Below, one piece after another: positions 50,665 to 58,631 of a DNA stretch of 64,000 nt (its first letter is position 1; each line of letters begins with the position of its first letter). The DNA is from Streptomyces sp. TS71-3. Lineage in GTDB: Bacteria > Actinomycetota > Actinomycetes > Streptomycetales > Streptomycetaceae. Under the pieces are notes generated by a model that searched no databases, was not told the DNA's origin, and was given only the letters and a program-made list of their open reading frames with translations. Made by a program: the position numbers and the translations under genes. The stretch covers positions 5,829,501 through 5,893,500 of the forward strand of contig NZ_BNEL01000001.1 of NCBI RefSeq assembly GCF_018327685.1, read 5' to 3'.

Positions 50665-51444
50665 ATGAACCGGAACATACGCACAACGGATGATGTGTTG
50701 CGACTCCTGGATGATCTCTTCGCACCGGAGGCGGACCGCTGGACGGCCGACGCGGGCGACTGGTGGGACGCCTTCTATGCGGACCGCTCCAGGCCGGTGC
50801 CGTTCTTCGTGGCGAAGCCCGACGAAAGTCTGGTCTCGTACCTGGACCGCGGACTGCTCGCGCCGGGCCGCGCACTGGACCTGGGGTGCGGCCCCGGGCG
50901 GAACGCCCTCCACCTCGCCTCGCGCGGGTTCGACGTCGACGCCGTCGACCTCTCACCGGCTGCCATCGCCTGGGCCGAGGACCGCGCCCGTGAGGTCGGG
51001 GCCGATGTCCGCTTCCACCGCGGCGACGCTTTCGCCCTCACAGCGACCGAACTCGGCGGCCTGTACGACGTGATCTACGACTCCGGCTGCTTCCACCACC
51101 TGCCACCGCACCGCCGCATCAGCTATCTCGCGCTGCTCGACCGCGCCCTGGCCCCCGGCGGCCATTTCGCGCTCTCCTGCTTCGCTGCGGGCCGCATGGG
51201 TTCCGAGCTGTCCGACGCGGAGTTCTACCGCCAGTCCGGCCTCCACGGCGGCCTCGCCTACACGCTGGAGTCCCTGCGCTGGATCTTCTCCGACCTGACG
51301 GAGATCGAGGCACGCCTCATGCGCGACGAGCCTCCCGAGTCACCCTCCTTCGGAGAGCCGTTCCTGTGGACGGTCCTGTTCCGCCGGCCGGAGCCGCATG
51401 CTGAAGCGGCGGCAGACATGAACGCGGGCGAACTCCCGGCGTAG
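50665..51444 (+). CDS. SAM-dependent class I methyltransferase
   Basis: 259 residues, ATG 50665 after GGAGAAAGGGG. Motif I ALDLGCGPGRNALHLASRG, motif II FDVDAVDLSPAAIAWAEDRA and motif IV-like YDVIYDSGCFHHLPPHRR are typical of small-molecule methyltransferases near the TehB/thiopurine type. The N-terminal lid contains DWWDAFYADRSRPVPFFVAKPDESL. Substrate unknown. The last 100 bp overlap an antisense GNAT remnant. Confidence 0.88.
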   Translation: MNRNIRTTDDVLRLLDDLFAPEADRWTADAGDWWDAFYADRSRPVPFFVAKPDESLVSYLDRGLLAPGRALDLGCGPGRNALHLASRGFDVDAVDLSPAAIAWAEDRAREVGADVRFHRGDAFALTATELGGLYDVIYDSGCFHHLPPHRRISYLALLDRALAPGGHFALSCFAAGRMGSELSDAEFYRQSGLHGGLAYTLESLRWIFSDLTEIEARLMRDEPPESPSFGEPFLWTVLFRRPEPHAEAAADMNAGELPA

Positions 51445-51735
51445 CCGTTGCTCGTCCTTGATCTCGGCATGCAGGAACGCTGCGACGGGCCGCAACCCGG
51501 GCCGGCGGCTGCCGATCGCGCGATCGGGCTCCTCGGGGTCGGTGTAGCGGTTCGCGTAGGCATGGAGGTAGTGATCGCTCTCCCCGAACCCCATGGCCCG
51601 GTACCACCTCAGCGTGTCCGGCCGGTCCCTTGTCCAGGCGTCCAGGGTCGTGACGGTGCTGGGTCGCAGACGCGCTCGGGCCGCGGTGAGCAGTGCGCGG
51701 CCGATGCCTCGGCGCTGGTGGTCCGACTGCTCGCT
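51340..51735 (-). pseudogene. GNAT acetyltransferase remnant, N-terminus missing
   Basis: The frame contains GNAT motif A and what follows: SDHQRRGIGRALLTAARARL, then TLDAWTRDRPDTLRWYRAMGFGESDHYLHAYANRY. The upstream half (strands 1-3 and the start) is absent, and no start codon with a ribosome site precedes motif A. The 3' end runs into the opposite-strand methyltransferase gene before a TGA. Most likely a truncated gene left by a deletion. Confidence 0.7.
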
Positions 51736-51874
51736 GCGTGTGCGTTGCGCGAGGTGGCGTGGCTGGTGGGCTGATGGGGTGCCGTCGGGGGCGGTGTGGG
51801 AAGGTGTGGGAAGGTGTGGGACCGGGGGAGGGGGACAACCGAAGAGAAACCGTTCTATCCGTGGAGGGTGTGTC

Positions 51875-52294
51875 GTGTCGCTTCCGCCGTTGCCCGAGGC
51901 TCAGATCGCCATGCTGAAGAAGCCGAACCCTGCTGTCATAGGGACAGTTCGCGCGGACGGTCAGCCCGTATCTGCTGCTACGTGGTACTTGTGGGTAGAC
52001 GGCCGGATTCTGGTGAACATGGATGAGGGCCGCAAGCGGCTCGTCCACATGCGGAACGACCCGCGCGTGACGTTGACCGTGCTGAACGGGCAGGACTGGT
52101 ACTCCCACGTCACCATCATCGGACACGTCGCGGAGTTCCTCGCGGACAGCGATCTGTCCGACATCGACAGCCTCTCCACGCACTACACCGGCAAGCAGTA
52201 CCCGCAGCGGGACCGTGGCCGGATCAGCGCGTGGATCGAGGTGGACCGCTGGTCTGGTTGGGGCGAGCTCAAGGACAGCGCTCAGCCGGGCTGA
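51875..52294 (+). CDS. PPOX-class (pyridoxamine oxidase-like, probably F420-dependent) protein
   Basis: 139 residues from GTG 51875 (GGAGG seven bases upstream). Split-barrel flavin/F420 fold: AVIGTVRADGQPVSAATWYLWVDGRILVNM, RLVHMRNDPRVTLTVLNGQDWYSHVTIIGHVAEFL and the C-terminal WIEVDRWSGWGEL. It resembles TIGR03618-type F420-dependent enzymes. Role unknown. A short GTGGGAAG repeat precedes the gene at about 51798-51822. Confidence 0.85.
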   Translation: MSLPPLPEAQIAMLKKPNPAVIGTVRADGQPVSAATWYLWVDGRILVNMDEGRKRLVHMRNDPRVTLTVLNGQDWYSHVTIIGHVAEFLADSDLSDIDSLSTHYTGKQYPQRDRGRISAWIEVDRWSGWGELKDSAQPG

Positions 52295-52427
52295 TCGGCC
52301 GCCCGTCTGACCGGCCTGCCCGTCTGATCGGTCTTCCGGGGTGCCGCGCCGGCAGGACGACCTGCTTGACTCGGACCCCCGATCCGACGTCGGACTCACC
52401 AGGCCCGGCGACACCAGGGCGGACGCA

Positions 52428-53084
52428 TCAACCGAGGACGAACGGCAACTTGGCGCCCAACTCCCCGAGTCCCGCCCTCTCCGCGTCCGTCGGTGCCCGG
52501 CGCCCCGTGCCGACCAGAAGGGCGTCCGTGTCGGTGAACGACGCGGGGAACTCTGCCCCCGCGATCTCCTCCAGCATCGCGCGCGAACGGGCCAGCCCTT
52601 CCCCGGGAGGTTCCGTCGCCTCCGGGAGGTGGGCCACCAGATCGAGGTGGTGCAGCGTCCACTCCAGGACGTACGCACTGAGGTAGTCGCCCGCGGTGAG
52701 CACCTCATCGCGGGTGCCCACCCGGCGGCGGGGATCCGCGAGTTCGGCCGCGCGTCCTGCGGCGGAGCCGACGTCGTCGAGGTGGAACTTCAGCAGCCGC
52801 GGGTCCTCGTACGCCGCGGCCAGCCGGACGATCAGAGCGTCCAGCGGGTCCTCACCGCTCGGCGGCCGGTTCGTGACCTGCCAGTACGTCAGGGCGTTGA
52901 CCGTCGGTTCCGTCCCGGCAGGGGTGACGAGCGTGATCAGGACGTCCTGCGCGTCGATGACCAGGTGGCACACGAGATCCCGCACGAGCCACCCCGCGCA
53001 GCCGGACGGCCGCTCGAAGTCCTCGTCGGGGAGGTCGGCCACCGCGGTGCGCAACGCCGTCCAGCAGCGCGAGAAGAGATCCAC
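52428..53084 (-). CDS. Mycothiol-dependent maleylpyruvate isomerase-like (MDMPI N-terminal) protein
   Basis: 218 residues with a DinB-like four-helix metal-binding fold. It shows SRCWTALRTAVADLPDEDFERPSGCAGWLVRDLVCHLVIDAQ, then YLSAYVLEWTLHHLDLVAHLP, which supply the usual metal-ligand histidines. In actinobacteria such proteins use mycothiol or act as uncharacterised thiol transferases. ATG 53084. Convergent with the PPOX gene. Confidence 0.85.
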   Translation of the reverse strand: MDLFSRCWTALRTAVADLPDEDFERPSGCAGWLVRDLVCHLVIDAQDVLITLVTPAGTEPTVNALTYWQVTNRPPSGEDPLDALIVRLAAAYEDPRLLKFHLDDVGSAAGRAAELADPRRRVGTRDEVLTAGDYLSAYVLEWTLHHLDLVAHLPEATEPPGEGLARSRAMLEEIAGAEFPASFTDTDALLVGTGRRAPTDAERAGLGELGAKLPFVLG

Positions 53085-53147
53085 CCCGGCAAGCTAATGC
53101 GGTGGGCAACGGCGGACAAGCGAATTCGGCCGCCGGGGCCGCTCACC

Positions 53148-54092
53148 TCAACCACCGGCCGTCCGGCGGTGGGAACGGACCAGTATCCGCATCATCGCGG
53201 CACCCACCACGACCGCGGCGAGACGCAGGACCACCGCGACGGCAAGGTCCTCCGGCAGTGCAGCGTCGTCAGGCTTCGCGAGCGACACGTACAGCGTGAG
53301 CGGCAACTTCCAGCCGCTCCAGGCGAACAACGAACCGGACCCCAGCCAACCCACCGCCATCGGAACCCAACGGGGCAGCCGCACGCACCCGGCACGGGTG
53401 AGCGCGAAGGCGGCCGCGGACGCGGCGAGCCCCCACAGCCCGCACACGGCGTTCAGCGCACGCCAGTGGGCGTTCCGTTCGTCCGGATGCGCGACACCGC
53501 CCGCGCCGCCGGCAGCCCAGTACAGCCACGCCAGCCCGATGACGGCACCGCCGGCCACCACCCACGCCGCGAGCCGCGAGCCCTCCGCACCCCCACCGGC
53601 CCGCTCGGCGAACGCGTCCGGCCAGCGCCGCCGCAGGTACGCCGGCAACGCCACGGCCAGGCCCAGTCCCATCCCCACGAAGCCGACCTGGATCAGCGCC
53701 GCCTCCCAGCCGGGCATGGACGGCCCGTCACCACCGCCGCCACCTTCCCCTGATCCCCCGTCCGCCGATCCCAGGAGCGAATCCAGAACGGCGTACGGCA
53801 GCAGCGGAACGAGGAGCCCTGTCGCGACCCATGCGACGAACGCCACGAGCGGCCCCGGTATCCGCATCCCCCAGGGCCGTGCCAGCGCGAGCGCCACGGT
53901 GATGCCGATGCCGGCCATACCGACCGTCACGGTGTTGAGGGCCACCCACTCCACCAGACCGAACCCCGCCCCCACCGGCAGCAGCCCCGCGAGCGCCCCG
54001 ACCACCCACGACACCTTGATCAGCGCGTACGGCAAGAGCGCCAGCGCCGCCCCGTACGCGGCGAACCGGCCCGCCCGGTCCCATCTCTCCAC
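53148..54092 (-). CDS. Polytopic membrane protein of unknown function
   Basis: 314 residues with about eight hydrophobic segments, for example AAYGAALALLPYALIKVSWVVGALAGLLP, VEWVALNTVTVGMAGIGITVALALA, WEAALIQVGFVGMGLGLAVALP and VVAGGAVIGLAWLYWAAG. A Gly/Asp/Ser-rich loop separates helices 4 and 5. No motif I can assign. It follows the MDMPI gene promoter region on the same strand, 63 bp upstream of it, so the two may form an operon. Confidence 0.75.
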   Translation of the reverse strand: MERWDRAGRFAAYGAALALLPYALIKVSWVVGALAGLLPVGAGFGLVEWVALNTVTVGMAGIGITVALALARPWGMRIPGPLVAFVAWVATGLLVPLLPYAVLDSLLGSADGGSGEGGGGGDGPSMPGWEAALIQVGFVGMGLGLAVALPAYLRRRWPDAFAERAGGGAEGSRLAAWVVAGGAVIGLAWLYWAAGGAGGVAHPDERNAHWRALNAVCGLWGLAASAAAFALTRAGCVRLPRWVPMAVGWLGSGSLFAWSGWKLPLTLYVSLAKPDDAALPEDLAVAVVLRLAAVVVGAAMMRILVRSHRRTAGG

Positions 54093-54230
54093 CAGGGTTC
54101 CCCTCCCGTCGGCAGGAACCCACTCTCACCCGCGACCGCACCACACCACGTCCTCCGCGGGACGCAACAGCCTCCGCCGCCCGGGCGAGGTGGAGTACAC
54201 CCGCAGGCGCCCGGTGCGGGGCCGCCCCGC

Positions 54231-55142
54231 TCAGGCGGAGCGCCGCGGTCGCCGGCCCCCGCTCTTCTTCGCCGCGGTCTTCTTCGCCGCCGCCTTCTTC
54301 GCGGTCTTGGCCGCGGCCTTCTTCCTCCTCTCGGGCATCTCGTGCACTGTCGCCTCCTCGCCCTCGCCTCGGGCGGTGCGGGCCTTCTCGACCGAGCTGC
54401 GCAGGGCGTCCATGAGGTCGACCACCTCGCTGGGCCGCTCCTCACGGGGCGCAGGCGGCGGCTCGACGCCTTCCTGCTTGGCCTCGATCAGCGTGGCCAG
54501 GGCCTCCGTGTACGCATCCGTGTAGCCGCTGACGTCGTCGCGGCCCATGCTCTCCAGCAGGTCGACGGCGGCGTCGACCTCGTCGTCGCGCATCTCCACC
54601 GGCGGGGGCGCCAGGCTGGAGGGGCTGCGTACCTCGTCGTCCCACTTCAGGCTCTGCAGGGCGATCGCGTCACCGACGACCCGCAGCATCCCCAGGCGTT
54701 CCCGGTTGTGCCAGGCGTATTTGGCGATGGCGACCCGGCTGGAGCGCTCCAGCGCACGCCGCAGGAGCACGTACGGCTTCTCGGCGGCCGGCGCGCTCGC
54801 TTGCAGGTAGTAACCGTCACCCATCCGGATGGCGTCGATCCGCTCCGCCGGCAGGAACGACACGATCTCGATGGCCTTCGCGGTCGGCAGCGGAAGATCG
54901 TCCAGTTCGTCGTCCGTGACCGGCACGACGTTGTCGCGGGTGATCTCGTACCCGCGGCCGATCTCCTCCGGCTCCAGAACCTTGCCGTCGAGCTCGCACA
55001 CCTTCTGGTAGCGGATGCGGCCCTGGTCGGTCTCGTGGTACTGGTGCAGCTGGATGTTGTGTGTCTCGGTCGCGGCGATGACCCGGATCGGAATGGTCAC
55101 CAGACCGAACGAAATACTTCCGTTCCAAATGGGTCGGGGCAT
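54231..55142 (-). CDS. ku: Ku protein for DNA end joining
   Basis: 303-residue bacterial Ku that binds double-strand ends and recruits LigD. It begins PRPIWNGSISFGLVTIPIRV, with HNIQLHQYHETDQGRIRYQKVCELDGKVLEPEEIGRGYE, IDAIRMGDGYYLQASAPAAEKPYVLL and AIAKYAWHNRERLGMLRVVGDAI. A basic, Lys/Ala-rich C-terminal tail (KKAAAKTAKKAAAKKTAAKK) is typical of actinobacterial Ku and adds DNA contact. ATG 55142 with GGGAGG. No ligase gene is adjacent; streptomycetes often have several Ku genes. Confidence 0.95.
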   Translation of the reverse strand: MPRPIWNGSISFGLVTIPIRVIAATETHNIQLHQYHETDQGRIRYQKVCELDGKVLEPEEIGRGYEITRDNVVPVTDDELDDLPLPTAKAIEIVSFLPAERIDAIRMGDGYYLQASAPAAEKPYVLLRRALERSSRVAIAKYAWHNRERLGMLRVVGDAIALQSLKWDDEVRSPSSLAPPPVEMRDDEVDAAVDLLESMGRDDVSGYTDAYTEALATLIEAKQEGVEPPPAPREERPSEVVDLMDALRSSVEKARTARGEGEEATVHEMPERRKKAAAKTAKKAAAKKTAAKKSGGRRPRRSA

Positions 55143-55572
55143 GGCAAACCTCCCATAACACCCCGAGAGGATCAGCCTACCGCCCGCCCCGCCAGGCCCG
55201 CAGTCGGACGTGGGCCGACCCCATCCCGTGACCGGTGGGACACGAACACCGGAGAAACAGGTCCGCACCCGTTTGGCCCAACCCGTATCGACTTGCCACC
55301 GATCCGTGCACCCGCGAATCCGCGCACCCACACTTCCGTGCCGCCGGGGAGCAGCGCGGAGTGGCGACGGCGGCGGTACGCAGTGGCAGTACGCGGTGGC
55401 AGGACTGGAACCGCCGACCGTGGCGGCACCGCACGCCGATCGCCTCGGCTACCGTCCGCAGGGTGAGATTTCCTGTGCGGTGTGAACGTGACACGAGTGG
55501 CACACGTTGTGTGGGTTGGACCGGATCGGATCGGTTCACTCGCTCATTTGTTCACCAGCGCAAAGGACTGCC
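55143..55572. other. Divergent intergenic region, no gene
   Basis: 430 bp between the Ku gene and the luciferase-like gene. It contains a 13-bp tandem repeat (GTACGCAGTGGCA/GTACGCGGTGGCA, 55376-55401) and a dyad CACACGTTGTGTG (55501-55513) near the downstream promoter. No credible open frame. Confidence 0.5.
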
Positions 55573-56415
55573 ATGACCCACCCCCCGTTCCGCTTCGGCG
55601 TCAGCCTGTTCACTGTCGGTTCCCGGTCGGCATGGCGCGACCGCGCGCGCGAGGTGGAGGACCTCGGGTACGACGTGCTCCAGGTGGCCGACCACCTGGG
55701 CGTGGCGGCACCGTTCCCGGCGCTGGTGGCCGCGGCCGACGTGACGAGCATCCGGCTGGGCACGTTCGTGCTCAACGCCGGCATCACCAGCCCCGCCTAC
55801 CTGGCCCGGGATGTCGCGGACGTGCACCGCCTCACCGACGGCCGCTTCGAGCTGGGGCTCGGCGCAGGTTACGTCCCGGCCGAGTTCGAGGCCGTGGGCC
55901 TGCCCTTCGGCACGGGCGGCGAGCGCCTTCGGAAGCTGCAGGAGAACCTGGCGGCGACGCGGGAGCTGCTCGCCGCGGAGGCGGACAACCCGGTGCCGCC
56001 CATCATGCTGGCGGGCGCCGGCGAGCGCATGCTGCGCTTCGCCGCCCGCGAGGCCGACATCTTCAGCTTCTCCATCATGGCCGGGGTGACGGAGGGCGTG
56101 GCCCCGGAGGAAGCGCTCGCCCGCCGCGTCCAGGTGCTGCGGGAGGCCGCCGGCGACCGTTTCGACGACATCGAGCTGAACCTCTTCGTCGCGGCCGTGG
56201 GCGAGAGCACGCAGAAGGTCGACCTCTCGGTCATCCGCCAGGCCAGCGGCTTCGACGACGCGCAGCTCATGCAGTTGCCCGGCGTGCTGATCGGTTCGCC
56301 GCGTGAGATCGCGGACCGCCTGGTGCGGTACCGCGAGGAGTTCGGTCTCAACTACATCAGCGTTCTGGAGCCGCACATGGCGGCGTTCGCCGAGGTGATC
56401 AGGCTGCTGCGCTGA
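55573..56415 (+). CDS. Luciferase-like (LLM class) F420-dependent oxidoreductase
   Basis: 280 residues from ATG 55573 (AAAGGA upstream). TIM-barrel LLM fold: FGVSLFTVGSRSAWRDRAREVEDLGYDVLQVADHLG, RLGTFVLNAGITSPAYLARDVADVHRLTDGRFELGLGAGY, PPIMLAGAGERMLRFAAREADIF and LIGSPREIADRLVRYREEFGLNYISVLEPH. It matches the F420-dependent TIGR03621-like subgroup. Substrate unknown; monocistronic, with the CACACGTTGTGTG dyad 60 bp upstream. Confidence 0.9.
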   Translation: MTHPPFRFGVSLFTVGSRSAWRDRAREVEDLGYDVLQVADHLGVAAPFPALVAAADVTSIRLGTFVLNAGITSPAYLARDVADVHRLTDGRFELGLGAGYVPAEFEAVGLPFGTGGERLRKLQENLAATRELLAAEADNPVPPIMLAGAGERMLRFAAREADIFSFSIMAGVTEGVAPEEALARRVQVLREAAGDRFDDIELNLFVAAVGESTQKVDLSVIRQASGFDDAQLMQLPGVLIGSPREIADRLVRYREEFGLNYISVLEPHMAAFAEVIRLLR

Positions 56416-56441
56416 CGCTCGGTGCGACGGTGGTGCCGTCG

Positions 56442-56900
56442 TCAGGGGGTGAGGGGCGGCCCCAGGGTGTCGATGCCGCAGGATCGGGCCGTCGCCGCGA
56501 GCGCTTCCGGGTCGGGGGCGGTTCGCCGGGCGGTGTGATGTCGCCGGACGAGGCGGGTGTTCCGTCCGCGAGCGCGAACCGCTCGAACCCCGCCGGTGTG
56601 TGCAGAGTGAGGTACCGGGCCTGCGGGCTGGTCACCACGAAGGCGTGCGGAAGCCCCCGGGGCAGGAGCGCGGCGGCGCCCGCTCCGGCCAGGTGCGACT
56701 CGCCGTCCACCTGGAGGCGCAGCTCGCCTTCCAGCACCAGGAACGTCTCCTCGTCGGCGTCATGCCGGTGCACGGGGCTGCCGAAGCCGCGCTCGGCCCG
56801 GTGCTCCAGGACGGCGCCGTGCCCGCCGCTCGCGTCCCTCCGATCCGGATACGGACCAGTGCTCCCAGAAACCGGACGGCCCCCTGGACCCCGGGCGGCA
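56442..56900 (-). pseudogene. Cupin-domain gene broken by two frameshifts
   Basis: Three frames each hold part of one cupin protein. Frame A has VRFLGALVRIRIGGTRAAGTA (about 56810-56880). Frame B carries the core LEHRAERGFGSPVHRHDADEETFLVLEGEL and LPRGLPHAFVVTSPQARYLTLHTPAGFERF. Frame C has the natural C-terminus PDPEALAATARSCGIDTLGP then PLTP and TGA at 56442-56444. Each switch behaves as a one-base loss, near 56815-56825 and in a C-run near 56525. Either a decaying gene or sequencing errors. Confidence 0.7.
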
Positions 56901-57041
56901 GGAGCGCCGGGACGCGCGGAACGCTGAGCCCTTTCCGGAAAGTCACCTTCAGATGAGATATCAGGTGATCCGCATGTGCCCACGACCGGGCTGGGGCGGG
57001 AGCCGTCGTGGCGGACACCCGGGAGTGCTCCACCCTCGCAT

Positions 57042-57053
57042 GGTAACGTTAAC
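57042..57053. promoter_or_regulatory. LacI-type operator
   Basis: GGTAACGTTAAC with the palindromic core TAACGTTA and a central CG, as usual for LacI-family sites. It lies 23 bp before the start at 57076 and is identical to a site upstream of the sugar porter gene (60094-60105). Confidence 0.7.
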
Positions 57054-57075
57054 AGCGGAGGGGTAGGAGGCTGTG

Positions 57076-57276
57076 ATGCGCGCTGAAGAGGTCGCCGGTG
57101 CGCCGACTCGCTCGTGGGCGATACGTCCCGAACTGCTCGGTTCGATGCGCCAGATGGCGGGTGTCGACCAGTTCGTCGTCACGGGTCGAGCCGCCGCAGC
57201 CGAGGAGGGGACGCTGCCCTTTCTGGAGGCCGGCGAGCGGGTGCGCTACGACATCGAGTTCACCTTCACGGCCTGA
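57076..57276 (+). CDS. 66-aa protein, first gene of a LacI-controlled pair
   Basis: ATG 57076 follows AGGAGG at five bases, an excellent ribosome site. The product has RSWAIRPELLGSMRQMAGVD, QFVVTGRAAAAEEG and TLPFLEAGERVRYDIEFTFT. The last part looks like the closing strands of aldose-epimerase-like (DUF4432-type) sugar proteins, so it could be an internally deleted remnant that kept its start; alternatively it is a genuine small protein. It stands 41 bp before the mannose-6-phosphate isomerase gene under the same operator. Confidence 0.6.
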   Translation: MRAEEVAGAPTRSWAIRPELLGSMRQMAGVDQFVVTGRAAAAEEGTLPFLEAGERVRYDIEFTFTA

Positions 57277-57317
57277 CTCCGAGGCATACCGCCCGACTCC
57301 GAGACATGAGGAGGACC

Positions 57318-58388
57318 ATGTCGAGCCCGACGAGCAGCTCCCCCGATCCCGCGGTCTGCGACGGCCGCAGCCCGCTCCTGCTTCCGGCCAACCGGCCCGC
57401 GAGGCGCCCGTACCGGGGAGGCAGCGGCATCGCCCGGTTCCGCGGCATCTCCCTGCCCGATGACCGCCGCCCCGAGGACTTCCTCGCGTCCACCACGGAG
57501 GTGTTCGCCGGCGGGGGAGTGGGGCTCACGGTCCTGCCGGACGGGCGCACGCTCCGTTCGGCCGTCTCGGAGGATCCCGCGGCCTGGCTCGGACCCGAGC
57601 ACGTCCGGCGGTTCGGTGCCGACACGAGACTGCTGGTGAAACTCCTGAGCACGGACGAGCGGCTGTTCGCCCACTACCATCCGGACGCCGCGTTCGCCCA
57701 GCGCCACCTCGGCCGGGACACCGGCAAGACGGAGGCGTGGATCATCCTGGACACGGCCGGTGGCGACGGTTACGCGTACATCGGTTTCACCGAGGGGGTC
57801 ACCGAGTCCGAGGTCGCCGGATGGGTGGCCGGCCAGGACGTCGAGAGGATCCTCGGGGCGATGCGACGGGTCCCGCTGCGCCGCGGGGACACGCTGTTCG
57901 TCCCGGCCGGGACACCCCATGCGATCGGTCCGGGGGTGACGCTCGTCGAGCTCCAGGAACCGACCGATCTGTCCCTGCTGCTGGAGTACGGATCGTTCGG
58001 ACTGTCACAGGACGACGCCTTCCTCGGACTCTCTCCGGAGACGGCCCTGGAGGGACTCGACCGGACCGCCGTGGACGATGCCGCTCTCGCCCGCCTGCTC
58101 AATGCGGCAGAGCCGTTCCCCGGCCCGGACGAACCACTCCTGTCACGGAGCGCCGAACCGTATTTCCGGGCGTTCCGCAGGAGGGTCGACGGCACCGGGC
58201 AGGTGGCCCCGGGGTTCGGCGTGCTCGTCGTCGAGGAAGGCCAGGGCTGGCTCGAAAGCCGAGGGCAACGCCTTCCCCTGGCTGCCGGCACCTGCGCCCT
58301 GCTTCCGTACGGGGCGGGCGAGGTGACGCTCGGCGGGACACTGTCGGCGATCCACTGCGCTCCGCCGGCACCGGAGCGGGCAGGGTGA
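57318..58388 (+). CDS. Class I mannose-6-phosphate isomerase-like protein
   Basis: 356 residues from ATG 57318 (GAGGAGG upstream; an ATG at 57306 is possible). Cupin-type zinc isomerase interconverting mannose-6-P and fructose-6-P or a similar sugar phosphate. Zinc-site motifs: His in FAHYHPDAAFAQRHLG, Glu in GKTEAWIIL and His in FVPAGTPHAIGPGVTLVELQEPTDLS. The C-terminal second cupin ends LAAGTCALLPYGAGEVTLGG. With the LacI regulator and the sugar porter it forms a sugar-use locus. Confidence 0.87.
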   Translation: MSSPTSSSPDPAVCDGRSPLLLPANRPARRPYRGGSGIARFRGISLPDDRRPEDFLASTTEVFAGGGVGLTVLPDGRTLRSAVSEDPAAWLGPEHVRRFGADTRLLVKLLSTDERLFAHYHPDAAFAQRHLGRDTGKTEAWIILDTAGGDGYAYIGFTEGVTESEVAGWVAGQDVERILGAMRRVPLRRGDTLFVPAGTPHAIGPGVTLVELQEPTDLSLLLEYGSFGLSQDDAFLGLSPETALEGLDRTAVDDAALARLLNAAEPFPGPDEPLLSRSAEPYFRAFRRRVDGTGQVAPGFGVLVVEEGQGWLESRGQRLPLAAGTCALLPYGAGEVTLGGTLSAIHCAPPAPERAG

Positions 58389-58631
58389 TCGGGGCGCCGT
58401 GAGGCGCTGCCGCCTGTGTGCGGCGTCGGGGCCGTTGGGGAGTCGGGGCCGTTGGGGAGTCGCCCGGCATGAGGTGGTGGCCCCGTGCGGGGGTGCGGAT
58501 GGATCCGTCCGCTGACACGGCGCGCGGCCGGGCCTACGGGGTACCGGGAATGCGGCCGGACCCGTGGTTTCCCAGATCCGGCCGCATGCCCTCCCGGCGA
58601 GCGCCACGGCCCGACCGGCCGGGGCCCCTGC

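Noticed and set aside
50411..50956. Minus-strand open frames across the 46-bp palindrome
   Set aside because: They overlap the methyltransferase gene antisense, and have Arg/Pro-rich composition and no ribosome sites.
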